Notes: generated from the letters alone by a model not told the origin. A DNA stretch of 64,000 nucleotides from Pseudoduganella violaceinigra DSM 15887 (GCF_000425385.1 NZ_AUDI01000004.1:248001-312000), one strand, 5' to 3'; positions 1-8,860 are shown, counted from the first letter of the stretch. Numbers and translations are program-made.

Positions 1-700
1 GGCGGTTGATCGCTTCCACGATATTGGTGGCGGTTTCGAAGTTTGGCTGGCGCAGCGACAGGTGCACGGTCGGCTTGCTGGCGAAGTCGGTGGCGATCTC
101 GCGCTCGATCACGGCGCCGTTCGGGATGCGGCCGGCGGTCGGCGTATTCACCGTGACGGAGGAGCCGCTGCGGCCGGAGGCGGACAGGCCGCCCACCACC
201 ACATTGCCTTGCGCCAGGGCATAGACTTCATTATCGGCCGCCTTGAGCGGGGTCAGCAGCAGCGAGCCGCCGCGCAGGCTCTTGGCGTCGCCCAGCGAGG
301 CCACGGTGACGTCGATCGGCTGGCCGCGCCGGTAGCCGGGCGGGAAGGTGGCCGACACCATCACCGCGGCCACGTTCTTGGATTTGGCATCCTGGCCGTC
401 CGGCATCTTGACGCCGAACTGCTTGAGCATATTCACCACCGACTGGCTGGCGAACTTGACCTGGGTCGAATCGCCGGAGCCGTTCAGGCCGACCACCAGG
501 CCGTAGCCCACCAGCGGATTGTCGCGCACGCCTTCGACGGCGACCAGGTTGCGCAGCTGGGGCGCGGCGGAGGCGGGCAGGGCGAGGGCCAGCAGCAGGG
601 CGGCCACCAATCGGTAAGCTGGCCCGCGGCCGCCGCGCACCGGTGTCCGACCCCGCGGGTGGGACACCGCCCGACCGGTTTTCAAGCTGAACATCATCAT
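1..700 (-). CDS. flgI: Flagellar P-ring protein FlgI (partial, C-terminus outside window)
   Basis: Builds the periplasmic P ring, the bushing around the flagellar rod in the peptidoglycan layer. The visible mature N-terminus ([19 protein letters not shown], then [12 protein letters not shown]) is the FlgI signature. Translation starts at one of three consecutive ATG codons (700, 697, 694) behind a GAGGGG ribosome site that overlaps the flgH stop. The leader is odd: a hydrophobic signal core ([15 protein letters not shown]) is preceded by about 30 extra residues rich in Arg, Gly and Pro. These are encoded by an in-frame palindrome at 639-679. The gene runs off the left edge after about 233 codons, so flgJ, expected next, is not visible. 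It is the last visible gene of the flgBCDEFGHI operon. Confidence 0.95.
   Translation of the reverse strand, partial: MMMFSLKTGRAVSHPRGRTPVRGGRGPAYRLVAALLLALALPASAAPQLRNLVAVEGVRDNPLVGYGLVVGLNGSGDSTQVKFASQSVVNMLKQFGVKMPDGQDAKSKNVAAVMVSATFPPGYRRGQPIDVTVASLGDAKSLRGGSLLLTPLKAADNEVYALAQGNVVVGGLSASGRSGSSVTVNTPTAGRIPNGAVIEREIATDFASKPTVHLSLRQPNFETATNIVEAINR
639..679. repeat. REP-like palindrome inside the flgI signal-peptide region
   Basis: Perfect 8-bp arms cggtgtcc (641-648) and ggacaccg (662-669) enclose a GC-rich loop containing gaccccgcgggt. accggt occurs on both sides (639-644, 674-679). The composition resembles the ggggtcagacccc palindromes at 46.4 kb and 64.0 kb. It is translated in frame as part of FlgI. 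A relation to a repeat family is inferred from the sequence pattern only. Confidence 0.55.
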
Positions 701-704
701 CCCC

Positions 705-1364
705 TCAAAACGGCATCAAAGGACCCAGGAAGAAGCGCGTCAGCCAGCCTGGCCGGTTGGTATCGGCCAGCGTGCCCTGCGCGCCGTACGCGATGCGCGC
801 ATTGGCGATGCGCTGCGACGACACCTGGTTGTTGGCATCGATATCAGCCGCGCGCAAGTAGCCGCGCAGGCGCACGAATTCCTCGCCCTGGTTCAAGGTC
901 AGCACCTTTTCGCCCGCCACCTTCAGCAGGCCGTTCGGCATCACTTCCTGCACGATGACGGTGATCGCCCCGCTCAGCGCATTGTGCTGCGTGCTCTGGG
1001 CATCGCCCTTGAAGCTGCGCTCGCCGGAAATATCCACGCCCACTTTCGGGAACGTCTTGCCCAGCAGGCTGGGCGTGGCGACGCCGACGGACGAATCCTT
1101 GGCCAGGGTGGTGCCGGCGCTCTTCGATGCCTGCGTGGTTTCCTGCAGGATCACGGTGACCACATCGCCGACGCGGAAGGCGCGGCTGTCCGACACCAGC
1201 GAGATGCTGCTGTCGGGATTGAAGACGCCGCCCGAGCTGCCGCGCGGCTGCGCCGAGCGCACCACGGTCGGGGCCTCTTCGAAGGGCGCCGGGCGCACGG
1301 TCGGCTGGAGGGCGTTGCAGCCCGCCAGCAGCACCAGCACCAGCGCGGGCAGGACGGTTTTCAT
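705..1364 (-). CDS. flgH: Flagellar L-ring lipoprotein FlgH
   Basis: Outer-membrane L ring of the flagellar basal body, 219 residues, the usual size. It begins with a lipoprotein signal peptide whose lipobox LAGC puts the lipidated Cys at residue 16. The conserved FlgH body follows ([20 protein letters not shown], and [18 protein letters not shown]). The start codon overlaps the flgG stop (TGATG), and flgI begins 4 bp after its own stop, so flgG-flgH-flgI are translationally coupled in one operon. Confidence 0.96.
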   Translation of the reverse strand: MKTVLPALVLVLLAGCNALQPTVRPAPFEEAPTVVRSAQPRGSSGGVFNPDSSISLVSDSRAFRVGDVVTVILQETTQASKSAGTTLAKDSSVGVATPSLLGKTFPKVGVDISGERSFKGDAQSTQHNALSGAITVIVQEVMPNGLLKVAGEKVLTLNQGEEFVRLRGYLRAADIDANNQVSSQRIANARIAYGAQGTLADTNRPGWLTRFFLGPLMPF

Positions 1365-2155
1365 CAGCGTGCAGCCTGGGCCAGGTATTGCAGCATATTA
1401 TCCGCCGCGGTCAGCACTTTGGTGTTCATTTCGTAGGTGCGCTGGGCGGCGATCATGTCCACCATCTCTTCCACCACCTGCACATTCGAGCCTTCCAGGG
1501 CGCCCTGCTTGAGCTTGCCGAACTGGGCGTCGCCCGGCCGGCCTTCGGTCGGCGCGCCCGACGCCGCCGTCTCGGCGAACAGGTTTTCGCCCAGCGCCTG
1601 CAGGCCGGTCGGGTTGATGAAGGAGGTCAGGGTCAGCTGGCCCAGCTCGGTCGGCGCGGCATTGCCCGGCACCGTGGCCGAGACCGTGCCGTTCTCGCCG
1701 ATGGTGACGGCGGTGGCATTGGCCGGCACGGTAATCTGCGGCACCAGCGGCAGGCCTGAGGCGTTCACCAGCACGCCGTCCTTGTCCACCTGCAGCTGGC
1801 CGGCGCGGGTGAAGGCCGGTTCGCCGTTCGGGCGGCGCACCTGCAGGAAGCCGTTGCCCATGATGGCCACGTCGAGCGAGTTATTGGTGGTCTGGATATT
1901 GCCGTTGGTGAAAATCTTCTGGGTGCCGACCAGGTGGGTGCCATTGCCCATCTGCACGCCGGACGGGTTCAGGGTGTTGTTGTCGGCGCGCTGGGCGCCG
2001 GGCTGCTGGTCGATCGAGTAGAACAGGTCTTCGAACACCACGCGGTCGCGCTTGAAGCCGACGGTGTTGGCATTGGCCAGGTTGTTGGCGATCGCCTGCA
2101 GTTTCGCGTCCTGCGCCTGGACGCCCGTCTTGCTGATCCACATTGCTGGATTCAT
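1364..2155 (-). CDS. flgG: Flagellar distal-rod protein FlgG
   Basis: Forms the distal rod that passes through the L and P rings; exported by the flagellar type III apparatus, so it has no Sec signal. The 263-residue length is typical. The rod-family N-terminal motif is visible (ANNLANANTVGFKRDR), as is the matching C-terminal coiled segment (EEMVDMIAAQRTYEMNTKV). A ribosome site (GAGAGCAA) precedes the ATG. It lies 13 bp after flgF and overlaps flgH. Confidence 0.97.
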   Translation of the reverse strand: MNPAMWISKTGVQAQDAKLQAIANNLANANTVGFKRDRVVFEDLFYSIDQQPGAQRADNNTLNPSGVQMGNGTHLVGTQKIFTNGNIQTTNNSLDVAIMGNGFLQVRRPNGEPAFTRAGQLQVDKDGVLVNASGLPLVPQITVPANATAVTIGENGTVSATVPGNAAPTELGQLTLTSFINPTGLQALGENLFAETAASGAPTEGRPGDAQFGKLKQGALEGSNVQVVEEMVDMIAAQRTYEMNTKVLTAADNMLQYLAQAAR

Positions 2156-2168
2156 CGTTGCTCTCCTG

Positions 2169-2897
2169 TTAGCCGGTAATCAGTTTATTGCCGGTGGTGG
2201 TCATGTCGTCGGCGGCCTTGAACAACTTCATCTGGATTTCGAAGGTGCGGTTCAGGCTCATGGTGGCCACCATTTCCTCCACCGCCGAGACATTCGCGCC
2301 TTCCAGATGGCCCGCCATGACGTGCACGGCGTTGTCGCCGTCCAGCGGCTGGCCGTCGCGCGACACCAGCAGACCGGCTTCGTTCTTGGTCAGCTGGGAG
2401 GCCTCGGCGCTCACCAGCTTGAGCTTGTCGATCACCTGCATCTCGGCATTGGCCGACTGGCCCAGCACGGAGACGGTGCCGTCCTGCCCGATCTCGACCT
2501 TGCGGTGGAGCGGCAAGGTGATCGGGCCGCCATCGCCCAGCAGCGGCATGCCATTGACGGTCAGGGTGCCGTCGGCGTCGAGCGTGATGGCGCCGGCGCG
2601 GGTGTAGGCTTCGCCGGTCGGCCCTTGCACCGCGAAGTAGCCGGGGCCGGAAATGGCGACATCGAGTTCGCGCCCGGTCTGGCGCACGCCGCCCTGGCGG
2701 TCGGTGACGGCGTTCGACTGCATCTGCGACATGTGGCGGTCGTCGTAGCCGTAGCCGGGCAGCTTGGCCGCTTGCGCCAGCTCCAGGTTGGCGCGGAAGC
2801 CGTTGGTGTCGAGGTTGGCCAGGTTGTTGGCGTGCACCTGCTGGCCACGCATGGCCCGCTCGGCGCCGCTCATCGCGGTATAGATCAGGGCATCCAT
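2169..2897 (-). CDS. flgF: Flagellar proximal-rod protein FlgF
   Basis: Proximal rod component, 242 residues. The rod-family motif is near the N-terminus (HANNLANLDTNGFRANLE), with the terminal helix EEMVATMSLNRTFEIQMKLF. Its length and its position between flgE and flgG distinguish it from the distal-rod paralogue FlgG. Spacing to flgE is 14 bp, so it is in the same operon. Confidence 0.96.
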   Translation of the reverse strand: MDALIYTAMSGAERAMRGQQVHANNLANLDTNGFRANLELAQAAKLPGYGYDDRHMSQMQSNAVTDRQGGVRQTGRELDVAISGPGYFAVQGPTGEAYTRAGAITLDADGTLTVNGMPLLGDGGPITLPLHRKVEIGQDGTVSVLGQSANAEMQVIDKLKLVSAEASQLTKNEAGLLVSRDGQPLDGDNAVHVMAGHLEGANVSAVEEMVATMSLNRTFEIQMKLFKAADDMTTTGNKLITG

Positions 2898-2911
2898 TCC
2901 ATCCGCCTTCT

Positions 2912-4168
2912 TTACAGGGCCTGCATGAGCGACTGCAGCATCTGGTTCTCCGCCGTGATGACCTTGGAGTTGGCCTGGTAGTTGCGCTGCGAGGTCATGA
3001 GCGACACCAGTTCCGAGGTCACGTCGACGTTCGAGGTTTCCAGCGAGGCGACGGTGAGCGCGCCGGCGATGCCTTGTCCCGCTTCGGACAGGTTGGCGTT
3101 GCCGGACTGGACGTTGGCGGTCCAGGCGGTTTCATTGATCGGGGTCAGCGCGTCTTCGTCGGGGAAGGTGGCGATGGTCAGGCGGGCGATGGCCTGCTTT
3201 TCGCCGTTGGAATACTTGGCCACCACATTGCCTTGCGGGTCCAGGTCCACGCCCACATAGCTGCCGGCCGCATAGCCGTCGGCGGCATTGGTGGAGGTGG
3301 TCGATTCGCCTTTCTGGAACGTGGTGCCGGTGTAGTCGATGTCCACCGTCATGGCGGCGGCAGGGTTGACCGCGAACGTCAGGTTGTGCGAGTAGGACAG
3401 GCCGGCGCCGGCCGGGTTGGCTGCCTTGTCCAGCTGGCCGTTCACGTCGAACACCAGGGTGTAGGGCGAGCCGCCGGCCGCGCCCAGGTCGGTGCCGTCG
3501 ACGGCGGTATAGATATCCACCGTGCGCACCGCCGGATCCTTGACGAAGTACTGGGTCACCGTGTGTTCGCGGCCCAGCGAGTCGTGCACCACGGTGACCT
3601 TGGACATATTGTACATATTGGCGTCCGGCACCACCGGCGGCGTGACGGTGGCGTCGGGCAGCTTGGTGGTGATATTGCCGGTCGGGACAGTCCAGTCGGC
3701 CGACAGATTGGCCACGAAGGCGAGGTTGCCGGTGGCCTTGGCGGTCAGCAGGTTGGTCGGCACCTTGATGTCGCCCACCGGGCCGGCGATCAGGCTGGGC
3801 GGCGTCAGCTGGAAGCCCTGGATGCGCGCGCCGGCGCTGTTGACCAGGTAGTCGGTGGCATCTTTGGTGAAGATGCCGACGCGCGTGTAGTTGGTCTGGC
3901 CGGTGGAATCCTTGGCGACGAAGAAGCCGCGTCCGTTGATCAGGGCGTCGAGGCTGCGGTTGGTGGCCTGGATGCCGCCGTTCAGGGCGATCGACTGGGT
4001 AATCGAGCCCACGTGCACGCCGGTCGGCTGCGCGCCCGCGTGCAGCGAGGCGAAATTGGCGCGGCTGGACTTGAAGCCGTAGGTCCCGGCGTTGGCGATA
4101 TTGTTGGAAATCGTGCCCAGTTGCTCGTTGATGGCCTGGATGCCGGACAAGGCGATATCGAAACTCAT
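2912..4168 (-). CDS. flgE: Flagellar hook protein FlgE
   Basis: Subunit of the curved hook that joins rod to filament, exported by the flagellar type III system. 418 residues with the rod/hook N-terminal motif (SNNIANAGTYGFKSSRA), the hook core (AGARIQGFQLTPP and similar), and the C-terminal motif ELVSLMTSQRNYQANSKV. It sits between flgD (hook cap) and flgF, as in most flagellar operons. Confidence 0.97.
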   Translation of the reverse strand: MSFDIALSGIQAINEQLGTISNNIANAGTYGFKSSRANFASLHAGAQPTGVHVGSITQSIALNGGIQATNRSLDALINGRGFFVAKDSTGQTNYTRVGIFTKDATDYLVNSAGARIQGFQLTPPSLIAGPVGDIKVPTNLLTAKATGNLAFVANLSADWTVPTGNITTKLPDATVTPPVVPDANMYNMSKVTVVHDSLGREHTVTQYFVKDPAVRTVDIYTAVDGTDLGAAGGSPYTLVFDVNGQLDKAANPAGAGLSYSHNLTFAVNPAAAMTVDIDYTGTTFQKGESTTSTNAADGYAAGSYVGVDLDPQGNVVAKYSNGEKQAIARLTIATFPDEDALTPINETAWTANVQSGNANLSEAGQGIAGALTVASLETSNVDVTSELVSLMTSQRNYQANSKVITAENQMLQSLMQAL

Positions 4169-4183
4169 GGCGGGGACCTTTCG

Positions 4184-4852
4184 TTAAATGGCGGTAGTCG
4201 GGGCCTTGCCCCGGAATGCGGTAATGGCCGCGGGCGCCACTTCGCCCACGGTGTCGACTTTGACGGTGACGTTGCCGCCTGTGCCCAGCTGAACGCTGTC
4301 GAGGCGGCCCTGCACCGCCAGCGGCACGCTCGGGTTGCTCTCGCTGGCCACGCGCAGGGCATAGCTGCCGGCCGGCAGGCCCAGCGCGACCGGATCGATG
4401 CTGAACTGGTGGGTGCCGGCGGGCAAGGTGCCCATCACGATTTCAACCTGCTGGCCGTTGCTGGCGGTGAGCACCAGGCTGGTCTTGGCGGAGGCGCTGC
4501 CCAGCGTGGCTTCGCCCCGCACCTTGGCGCCGTCCAGGGTCACGTGGTCGGTCTGCACCATGACATTGGAGCCGACCTGGGCGCCCATGGCCAGCACCTG
4601 CATCGATTGCAGCACCGAGGCGTTGGCCGAGGTCAGGCTGGCCAGGTTCTGCAGCGCTTCGGTCTGCGACAGCTGGGTCAGTTGCTGGACGAACTGGGCC
4701 GGGTCCTGCGGCGAAAGCGGGTCCTGGTTGCGGATCTGCGCCACCAGCAGCTTGGTGAACATGTCGCGGCCCTCGTTGGAGGCGCCGTTCAGGGCCACGC
4801 CCGGCGGGTTGGCGCTTTGCGCGGCGGCATTGGTAAACAGGTTGGTTTCCAT
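4184..4852 (-). CDS. flgD: Hook-cap / hook assembly scaffold FlgD
   Basis: Transient cap that promotes FlgE polymerisation. 222 residues. The N-terminal FlgD motif is visible (MFTKLLVAQIRNQDPLSPQD), with the Gln-rich stretch that follows it (AQFVQQLTQLSQTEALQ) and a C-terminal Ig-like/tudor region. The start overlaps the flgC stop (TGATG), so translation is coupled. Confidence 0.96.
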   Translation of the reverse strand: METNLFTNAAAQSANPPGVALNGASNEGRDMFTKLLVAQIRNQDPLSPQDPAQFVQQLTQLSQTEALQNLASLTSANASVLQSMQVLAMGAQVGSNVMVQTDHVTLDGAKVRGEATLGSASAKTSLVLTASNGQQVEIVMGTLPAGTHQFSIDPVALGLPAGSYALRVASESNPSVPLAVQGRLDSVQLGTGGNVTVKVDTVGEVAPAAITAFRGKAPTTAI

Positions 4853-5265
4853 CAGGATTCACCCAGCTTGAGCAGGGAAGCCTGCATGCCGCGGATGCGG
4901 CCCAGCACTTCCACATTGGTTTCGAATGCACGCGAGGCCGACATCATGTCGGTCATCTCGGCCACCTGGTTGACGTTGGGGTAGAACACCATGCCGTCGG
5001 CATTGGCCAGCGGGTTGCCCGGCTCGTACACCTTGCGCAGCGGCTCGGCCGACTGCACCACGTCCAGCACCTGCACCCGGCCGCCGGCGGCATCGCCGTT
5101 TTCGTCCATGAGGGCGGCGAACACCGGCTTGCGGGCGCGGTAGGTTTCCGCTTCGCTGCCGGCCACCGAATCGGCATTGGCCAGGTTGGAGGCCACGGTA
5201 TTCAGGCGCACGGTCTGCGCCGCCATCGCCGAACCGGCAATCTGCGCTATCTCTTTAAAGCTCAT
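4852..5265 (-). CDS. flgC: Flagellar basal-body rod protein FlgC
   Basis: Proximal-rod subunit of 137 residues, the usual size. The motif SNLANADSVAGSEAETYRAR is the FlgC form of the rod signature, and the C-terminus VAEMTDMMSASRAFETNVEV is the conserved partner helix. It follows flgB by 11 bp and overlaps flgD by 1 bp. Confidence 0.96.
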   Translation of the reverse strand: MSFKEIAQIAGSAMAAQTVRLNTVASNLANADSVAGSEAETYRARKPVFAALMDENGDAAGGRVQVLDVVQSAEPLRKVYEPGNPLANADGMVFYPNVNQVAEMTDMMSASRAFETNVEVLGRIRGMQASLLKLGES

Positions 5266-5276
5266 GGGGCGTCCCC

Positions 5277-5639
5277 TTACTGGCCGTTGATGGCCTTGGC
5301 CAGCCCGCGCAGCTTCATATTGATGAAGGTCAGGCTGGTGGCGAAATCGGTGGCGTTCTGCGAGAAGGCGGCCTGCTCGACGCCGATCTCGACGGTGTTG
5401 CTGTCGCCGCTCGGGTGATAGGGCACACGGAACTTGGTTTCGCCGTCGCCATCGAGGACCGGCTCGCCGGCCGTCTCGGCTTCCACGCGCGCCAGGGACT
5501 CCTTGAAGTCGATATCCTGGGCGGCGAAGCCCGGCGTATTTTCGTTGGCGATATTCGATGCCAGGACGCGCGTGCGTTGCGCGCGCAGCTGCAGTGCATC
5601 CGCATGCATGCCGACGGCGTCCTTGAAATTAATGGCCAT
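5277..5639 (-). CDS. flgB: Flagellar basal-body rod protein FlgB
   Basis: First gene of the flgBCDEFGHI operon; 120-residue proximal-rod subunit. Rod motif LASNIANENTPGFAAQDIDF near residue 28. GAGGAGCG precedes the ATG. It is divergent from flgA; the two start codons are only 54 bp apart, so their promoters must overlap or lie within the coding regions. No clear sigma-28 or sigma-54 box was found in that gap. Confidence 0.95.
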   Translation of the reverse strand: MAINFKDAVGMHADALQLRAQRTRVLASNIANENTPGFAAQDIDFKESLARVEAETAGEPVLDGDGETKFRVPYHPSGDSNTVEIGVEQAAFSQNATDFATSLTFINMKLRGLAKAINGQ

Positions 5640-5693
5640 TGTTACGCTCCTCTGGTAATGTCCCAGCGAATTTACATACTAAAGGTATTGCCC

Positions 5694-6410
5694 ATGTCCA
5701 ACAATCCAATTGTACAGGTTTTCGGTGGATTATTGCTCATAGGAATTCTTAATTGCCGTGTGGCAATTGCTGCAGCCGTGGAGGATCTGCTAAGCAAAGT
5801 TCAACTAGCAGCAGTGAACCAATTGCAAAACCACGCGCAAGCCCAGCACTGGCGGGACCCGCAGTTCGATGTCGAAGTGCTCAGGACCAACCGCAGCATC
5901 CCGGCCTGCCCCTCTGAGACGCGGGTGGAGAGCATGGATGCGCGCGGCATTGCGCGCATGCGTTTCGTGGTCGTTTGTCCAAGCTTGCAAGGTTGGCGAT
6001 ATGAATTTCTTGTTAAGGGAAAGGTGTCGGCAAAGGTTGCCGTTGCAGCCACGGATTTAATGTCCGGCAAAATTCTGTCGCCTTTAGACTTGTTGCAGGA
6101 GCGCCACGATATCACCTTGATTCCCGATGCCTTTTCCGACCCCGGCGAACTGGGCGGGATGGCCGCGCGGCGCAGCATCCGCGCCGGCGAAGTGCTGCGC
6201 CAGAACATGCTGGTGGCGCCGCAGCTGGTCAAGCGCGGCGACCAGGTGCGCATCGTGGCGCGCCGCGAGCAGATCGAAGTGTCGATGGCGGGCGAGGCGC
6301 TGGACAACGGCAGCCGCGGCGCCGTGATCCGCGTCAAAAACAGCAGCGGCAACCAGATCCGCGCACGGGTTATCGAGGCTGGGACGGTAGAGCCTGCTGA
6401 CCTGCCTTGA
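5694..6410 (+). CDS. flgA: P-ring assembly chaperone FlgA
   Basis: Periplasmic chaperone for FlgI. The start ATG at 5694 (ribosome site AAAGGT) gives 238 residues with a signal peptide (GGLLLIGILNCRVAIA). The SAF-type C-terminal half is recognisable (MSGKILSPLDLLQER, AARRSIRAGEVLRQNML, and RGDQVRIVARREQIEVSM). The reading frame is open upstream to 5415, but that part overlaps flgB and lacks a signal peptide. The 3' end overlaps the convergent glucosaminidase gene by 41 bp. Confidence 0.94.
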   Translation: MSNNPIVQVFGGLLLIGILNCRVAIAAAVEDLLSKVQLAAVNQLQNHAQAQHWRDPQFDVEVLRTNRSIPACPSETRVESMDARGIARMRFVVVCPSLQGWRYEFLVKGKVSAKVAVAATDLMSGKILSPLDLLQERHDITLIPDAFSDPGELGGMAARRSIRAGEVLRQNMLVAPQLVKRGDQVRIVARREQIEVSMAGEALDNGSRGAVIRVKNSSGNQIRARVIEAGTVEPADLP

Positions 6411-7179
6411 TGCTGGCCGCGACCCGTCCCAGCTTGTCGGCGTAGGCGGGATCGCTGGCATAGCCGCCCGCTTGCAGGGCGTGGGCGAAGGCTTGCGCAT
6501 CGCTGCCCGTGTTGAGGGCGTGCCGGTAGCGCGGGTTGTCCAGCAAGAGCCCGGCATAATCCTCGAAAGCACTCGCCACCTCGCCATAGCCGCGGAATCG
6601 TGCGCTGCGGGCGACCGGCTGGCCGTCTTCCACTTCCAGCGTCGACAGGGCCTGCACCGCGCCCTGCCAATTCCCGCCGGCCTTGATGCCGAACATATTA
6701 TTGCCCGGGGCATGGCGGCCCCAGCCAGTTTCCAGGGCCGCGTGCGCGGCCACCAGTTCGGGCGCCACGCCCAGGCGCGCCGCCGCCGCTTCCGCGTGCG
6801 GGCGGATGGCGTCCAGGAAGGCTTGCTGCTCGGTGTCGGGGACGCCGGCGTCGCCCATGGCAGCGCTGCCGCCGATGGCGCGCGCGGCCAGGCGCGCGCG
6901 CAGGGCGGCGCCGTCGGCGTTGAGGGTGCTGGCGGCGCCGGCAGCGGCCGCGCCAGGCGTGCCGGCTGCGGCGATATAGCGCTCGACTTCCGCATGCACC
7001 TGGCGGAAAGTGGCGCCCGCGGCCCCGCCCGCCGTGCTGGCGCTGTCGAAGGCGGCTGGCAGGACCGGCCGCGTGGCGCTCACATTGCTGGCGCTGGCCG
7101 CCGTGGCCTGGGTGGGCGCTGTGGCGGCCGTAAACGGCCTGTAGGGCGCGAAGTCAGACCGGCTCATAGGTTTGGTCAT
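6370..7179 (-). CDS. Stand-alone FlgJ-like glucosaminidase-domain protein
   Basis: Predicted peptidoglycan hydrolase that would cut the wall for rod passage. 269 residues: a low-complexity Ala/Thr-rich N-terminal half, then a glucosaminidase domain (about 120-265) with the catalytic Glu150 in HAALETGWGRHAPGNNMFGI. It matches the C-terminal half of FlgJ but has no recognisable rod-scaffold domain and no Sec signal, so export by the flagellar type III apparatus is inferred. It overlaps the flgN stop by 26 bp and is thus the last gene of the fliE-to-flgN run. A full flgJ may still lie beyond the left edge. Confidence 0.85.
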   Translation of the reverse strand: MTKPMSRSDFAPYRPFTAATAPTQATAASASNVSATRPVLPAAFDSASTAGGAAGATFRQVHAEVERYIAAAGTPGAAAAGAASTLNADGAALRARLAARAIGGSAAMGDAGVPDTEQQAFLDAIRPHAEAAAARLGVAPELVAAHAALETGWGRHAPGNNMFGIKAGGNWQGAVQALSTLEVEDGQPVARSARFRGYGEVASAFEDYAGLLLDNPRYRHALNTGSDAQAFAHALQAGGYASDPAYADKLGRVAASIKAGQQALPSQPR

Positions 7180-7582
7180 CCCCGTGCAGGACGCGCTGCA
7201 TGATCGTGTATTGCTCCGCCAGCAGCTCGGCGTTGCGGCGCCCCATCTCGCGCGCCGTCTGCACCATCGCTTCCAGCTGGGCCCAGTCGGCTTCCAGGCG
7301 CGCCCGCGCTTCCGGCTTGAGCAGGGCGAACACCTGGTCCATTTTCGGCCCCGGGCCGGCCAGCAGGGTGGCCAGTTCGACGCGCTGGGCGCGCCGCGCC
7401 TGCAGTACGTCGACCAAGGCGCTGATGTCGGCCGCGATCTGTCCCAGGCGTTCGCTCTGGTGGCTGACGGCCGCTTCGAACTGCTGCGCGATCAGGTCCA
7501 GCATCTGCTGGTAGCTGTGCAGGTCGGCCTGGATGCCGTCCAGCAGCTGGCGCATGGCGTCCTGGCGGGTGGGCTGGCTCAT
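7154..7582 (-). CDS. flgN: FlgN-family export chaperone
   Basis: 142-residue, strongly helical, acidic protein. Composition and position (directly after flgM, 4-bp overlap) fit FlgN, the chaperone for the hook-filament junction proteins FlgK and FlgL. Typical features are the heptad-like stretches (LLDGIQADLHSYQQMLDLIA near the start) and the conserved middle segment GPGPKMDQVFALLKPEARAR. The assignment is by pattern and neighbourhood. Confidence 0.82.
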   Translation of the reverse strand: MSQPTRQDAMRQLLDGIQADLHSYQQMLDLIAQQFEAAVSHQSERLGQIAADISALVDVLQARRAQRVELATLLAGPGPKMDQVFALLKPEARARLEADWAQLEAMVQTAREMGRRNAELLAEQYTIMQRVLHGDDQTYEPV

Positions 7583-7851
7583 TGCTCGCCTCGGTGGAAT
7601 TTCTGGATCAGGCCGGCCAGCTTGCCGGCGTCGAACGGCAGCTCGCCCTTGGCCAGGGCGTCGCGCAGCTGGGCCACGCGGTCGTGGTCGATGTCGCCCA
7701 TTTCCTTCAAGGCCTGGATGGCCGGCTGCATGACGGCCGACTCCAGCTCGCGCTGGGCGGCCGGCGCCGCGGCCGGGCGCGCCGTGTCGGCCGGTGCGCT
7801 GTCGGCCACGTTCTGCACCGGGCTGCCGGGGGTGGCACCGGAAATCCTCAT
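7579..7851 (-). CDS. flgM: Anti-sigma-28 factor FlgM
   Basis: Binds FliA until the hook is complete, then leaves the cell through the hook. 90 residues from ATG 7851, chosen because AGAGGAA lies 8 bp upstream; an earlier in-frame ATG (7884) overlaps the motB stop and lacks a ribosome site. The C-terminal FliA-binding part is recognisable (DHDRVAQLRDALAKGELPFD and AGKLAGLIQKF). Present in the same cluster as fliA, so the sigma/anti-sigma checkpoint is local to this system. Confidence 0.9.
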   Translation of the reverse strand: MRISGATPGSPVQNVADSAPADTARPAAAPAAQRELESAVMQPAIQALKEMGDIDHDRVAQLRDALAKGELPFDAGKLAGLIQKFHRGEQ

Positions 7852-7873
7852 GCGGTTTCCTCTTGACTTGACG

Positions 7874-8860
7874 TTAATTGCCATTGCTCTTCCCCTTGCC
7901 GGGCAGCAGTTGCTTGCGCAATTGCTGCAAGAGGCCGGGTTCGGGCAAATCCGATTCCCGGATGATAGCAGTCTTGCTGCCGGGCATGCCAAACATATTG
8001 GCAATGGCTTCGGCCTGGGTATTGGTCAGGATCAGCAACTCGATCCGGCGGTTGACGCCGGCATCGGCCCGTTTGCCATCGAGCGGCGCACGGTCGGCCA
8101 TGCCGACCACCTGCAGCACGCTGTCCTGCGGCATGCTGCCGGCCAGCAGCTGGGAGCGCGCGGCCATGGCGCGGTTGCTCGACAGGTTCCAGTTGGAGAA
8201 GGCCTTGTAGCCGGTATCGGCGTACTGGGCCGAGTCGGTGTGGCCGACGATCAGCATCTGGTTTTCCATCTTAGCGAACAGGGGGCCCATATTCTGCAGC
8301 AGGCGCGCGAACTTGTCGGTCGGCACCGCCGAGCCGCGCACGAACATGCCCTGGCTGTCGGTATCGTGCAACATCACGCGCAGGCCGTAGGGGGTCACCA
8401 CCGATTCCAGGTTGCTGCCCAGGCCGGCCGCCTCGCTCATCGTGGCCAGGGTCTTGGACAGCAGCTTGAGGTCTTCCGGCGACTCGTAGCGCACGCGGTT
8501 TTCCGCGGTCTGGTTGGGGCTCTTGTTGTAGCCTTGCGTGGCATTGCCGTCGACGTCGGTATTCCCCGTGCGCGGCATGGGGAAGCGTTCGATCAGGCTG
8601 CCGCGCGGGCCGCCCACCTGTTCCGGCATGACGCCCTTGCCGACGTCGGTCTTGCTGCCGTCGGACTGGGTCATGATGTGTTCCAAGGATTCCTGGTTGC
8701 GCACGGCCATCAGCCACAGCACCAGGAACAGGCACATCAGGGCGAGGCAGAAGTCGGCGAAGGCGACTTTCCAGGCGCCGCCATGCTCGTCGTGCTTGTG
8801 CTTGCCACCGCCGCGCTTGACGATGGTTTGCTCATGGTGCTTGTCATGCGGCTTTAGCAC
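7874..8860 (-). CDS. motB: Flagellar stator protein MotB (LafU position)
   Basis: Proton-channel and wall-anchoring stator subunit. GTG start at 8860, 5 bp after AGGAGG, gives 328 residues and overlaps the motA stop. A single membrane helix (WKVAFADFCLALMCLFLVLW) carries the ion-binding Asp36; an OmpA-like peptidoglycan-binding domain follows (MLIVGHTDSAQYADTG, SSNRAMAARSQLLAGSMP, and NRRIELLIL). It pairs with the adjacent motA. The Asp in an A-D-F context suggests proton rather than sodium coupling, but this is inference. Confidence 0.94.
   Translation of the reverse strand: MLKPHDKHHEQTIVKRGGGKHKHDEHGGAWKVAFADFCLALMCLFLVLWLMAVRNQESLEHIMTQSDGSKTDVGKGVMPEQVGGPRGSLIERFPMPRTGNTDVDGNATQGYNKSPNQTAENRVRYESPEDLKLLSKTLATMSEAAGLGSNLESVVTPYGLRVMLHDTDSQGMFVRGSAVPTDKFARLLQNMGPLFAKMENQMLIVGHTDSAQYADTGYKAFSNWNLSSNRAMAARSQLLAGSMPQDSVLQVVGMADRAPLDGKRADAGVNRRIELLILTNTQAEAIANMFGMPGSKTAIIRESDLPEPGLLQQLRKQLLPGKGKSNGN

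Noticed and set aside
3074..4984. 636-codon open frame on the plus strand
   Set aside because: Antisense to flgE, flgD and flgC; His/Gly/Arg-rich composition typical of shadows in high-GC DNA, no motif.
7852..7884. Longer FlgM starting at ATG 7884
   Set aside because: This ATG overlaps the motB stop and has no ribosome site; ATG 7851 has AGAGGAA at good spacing.
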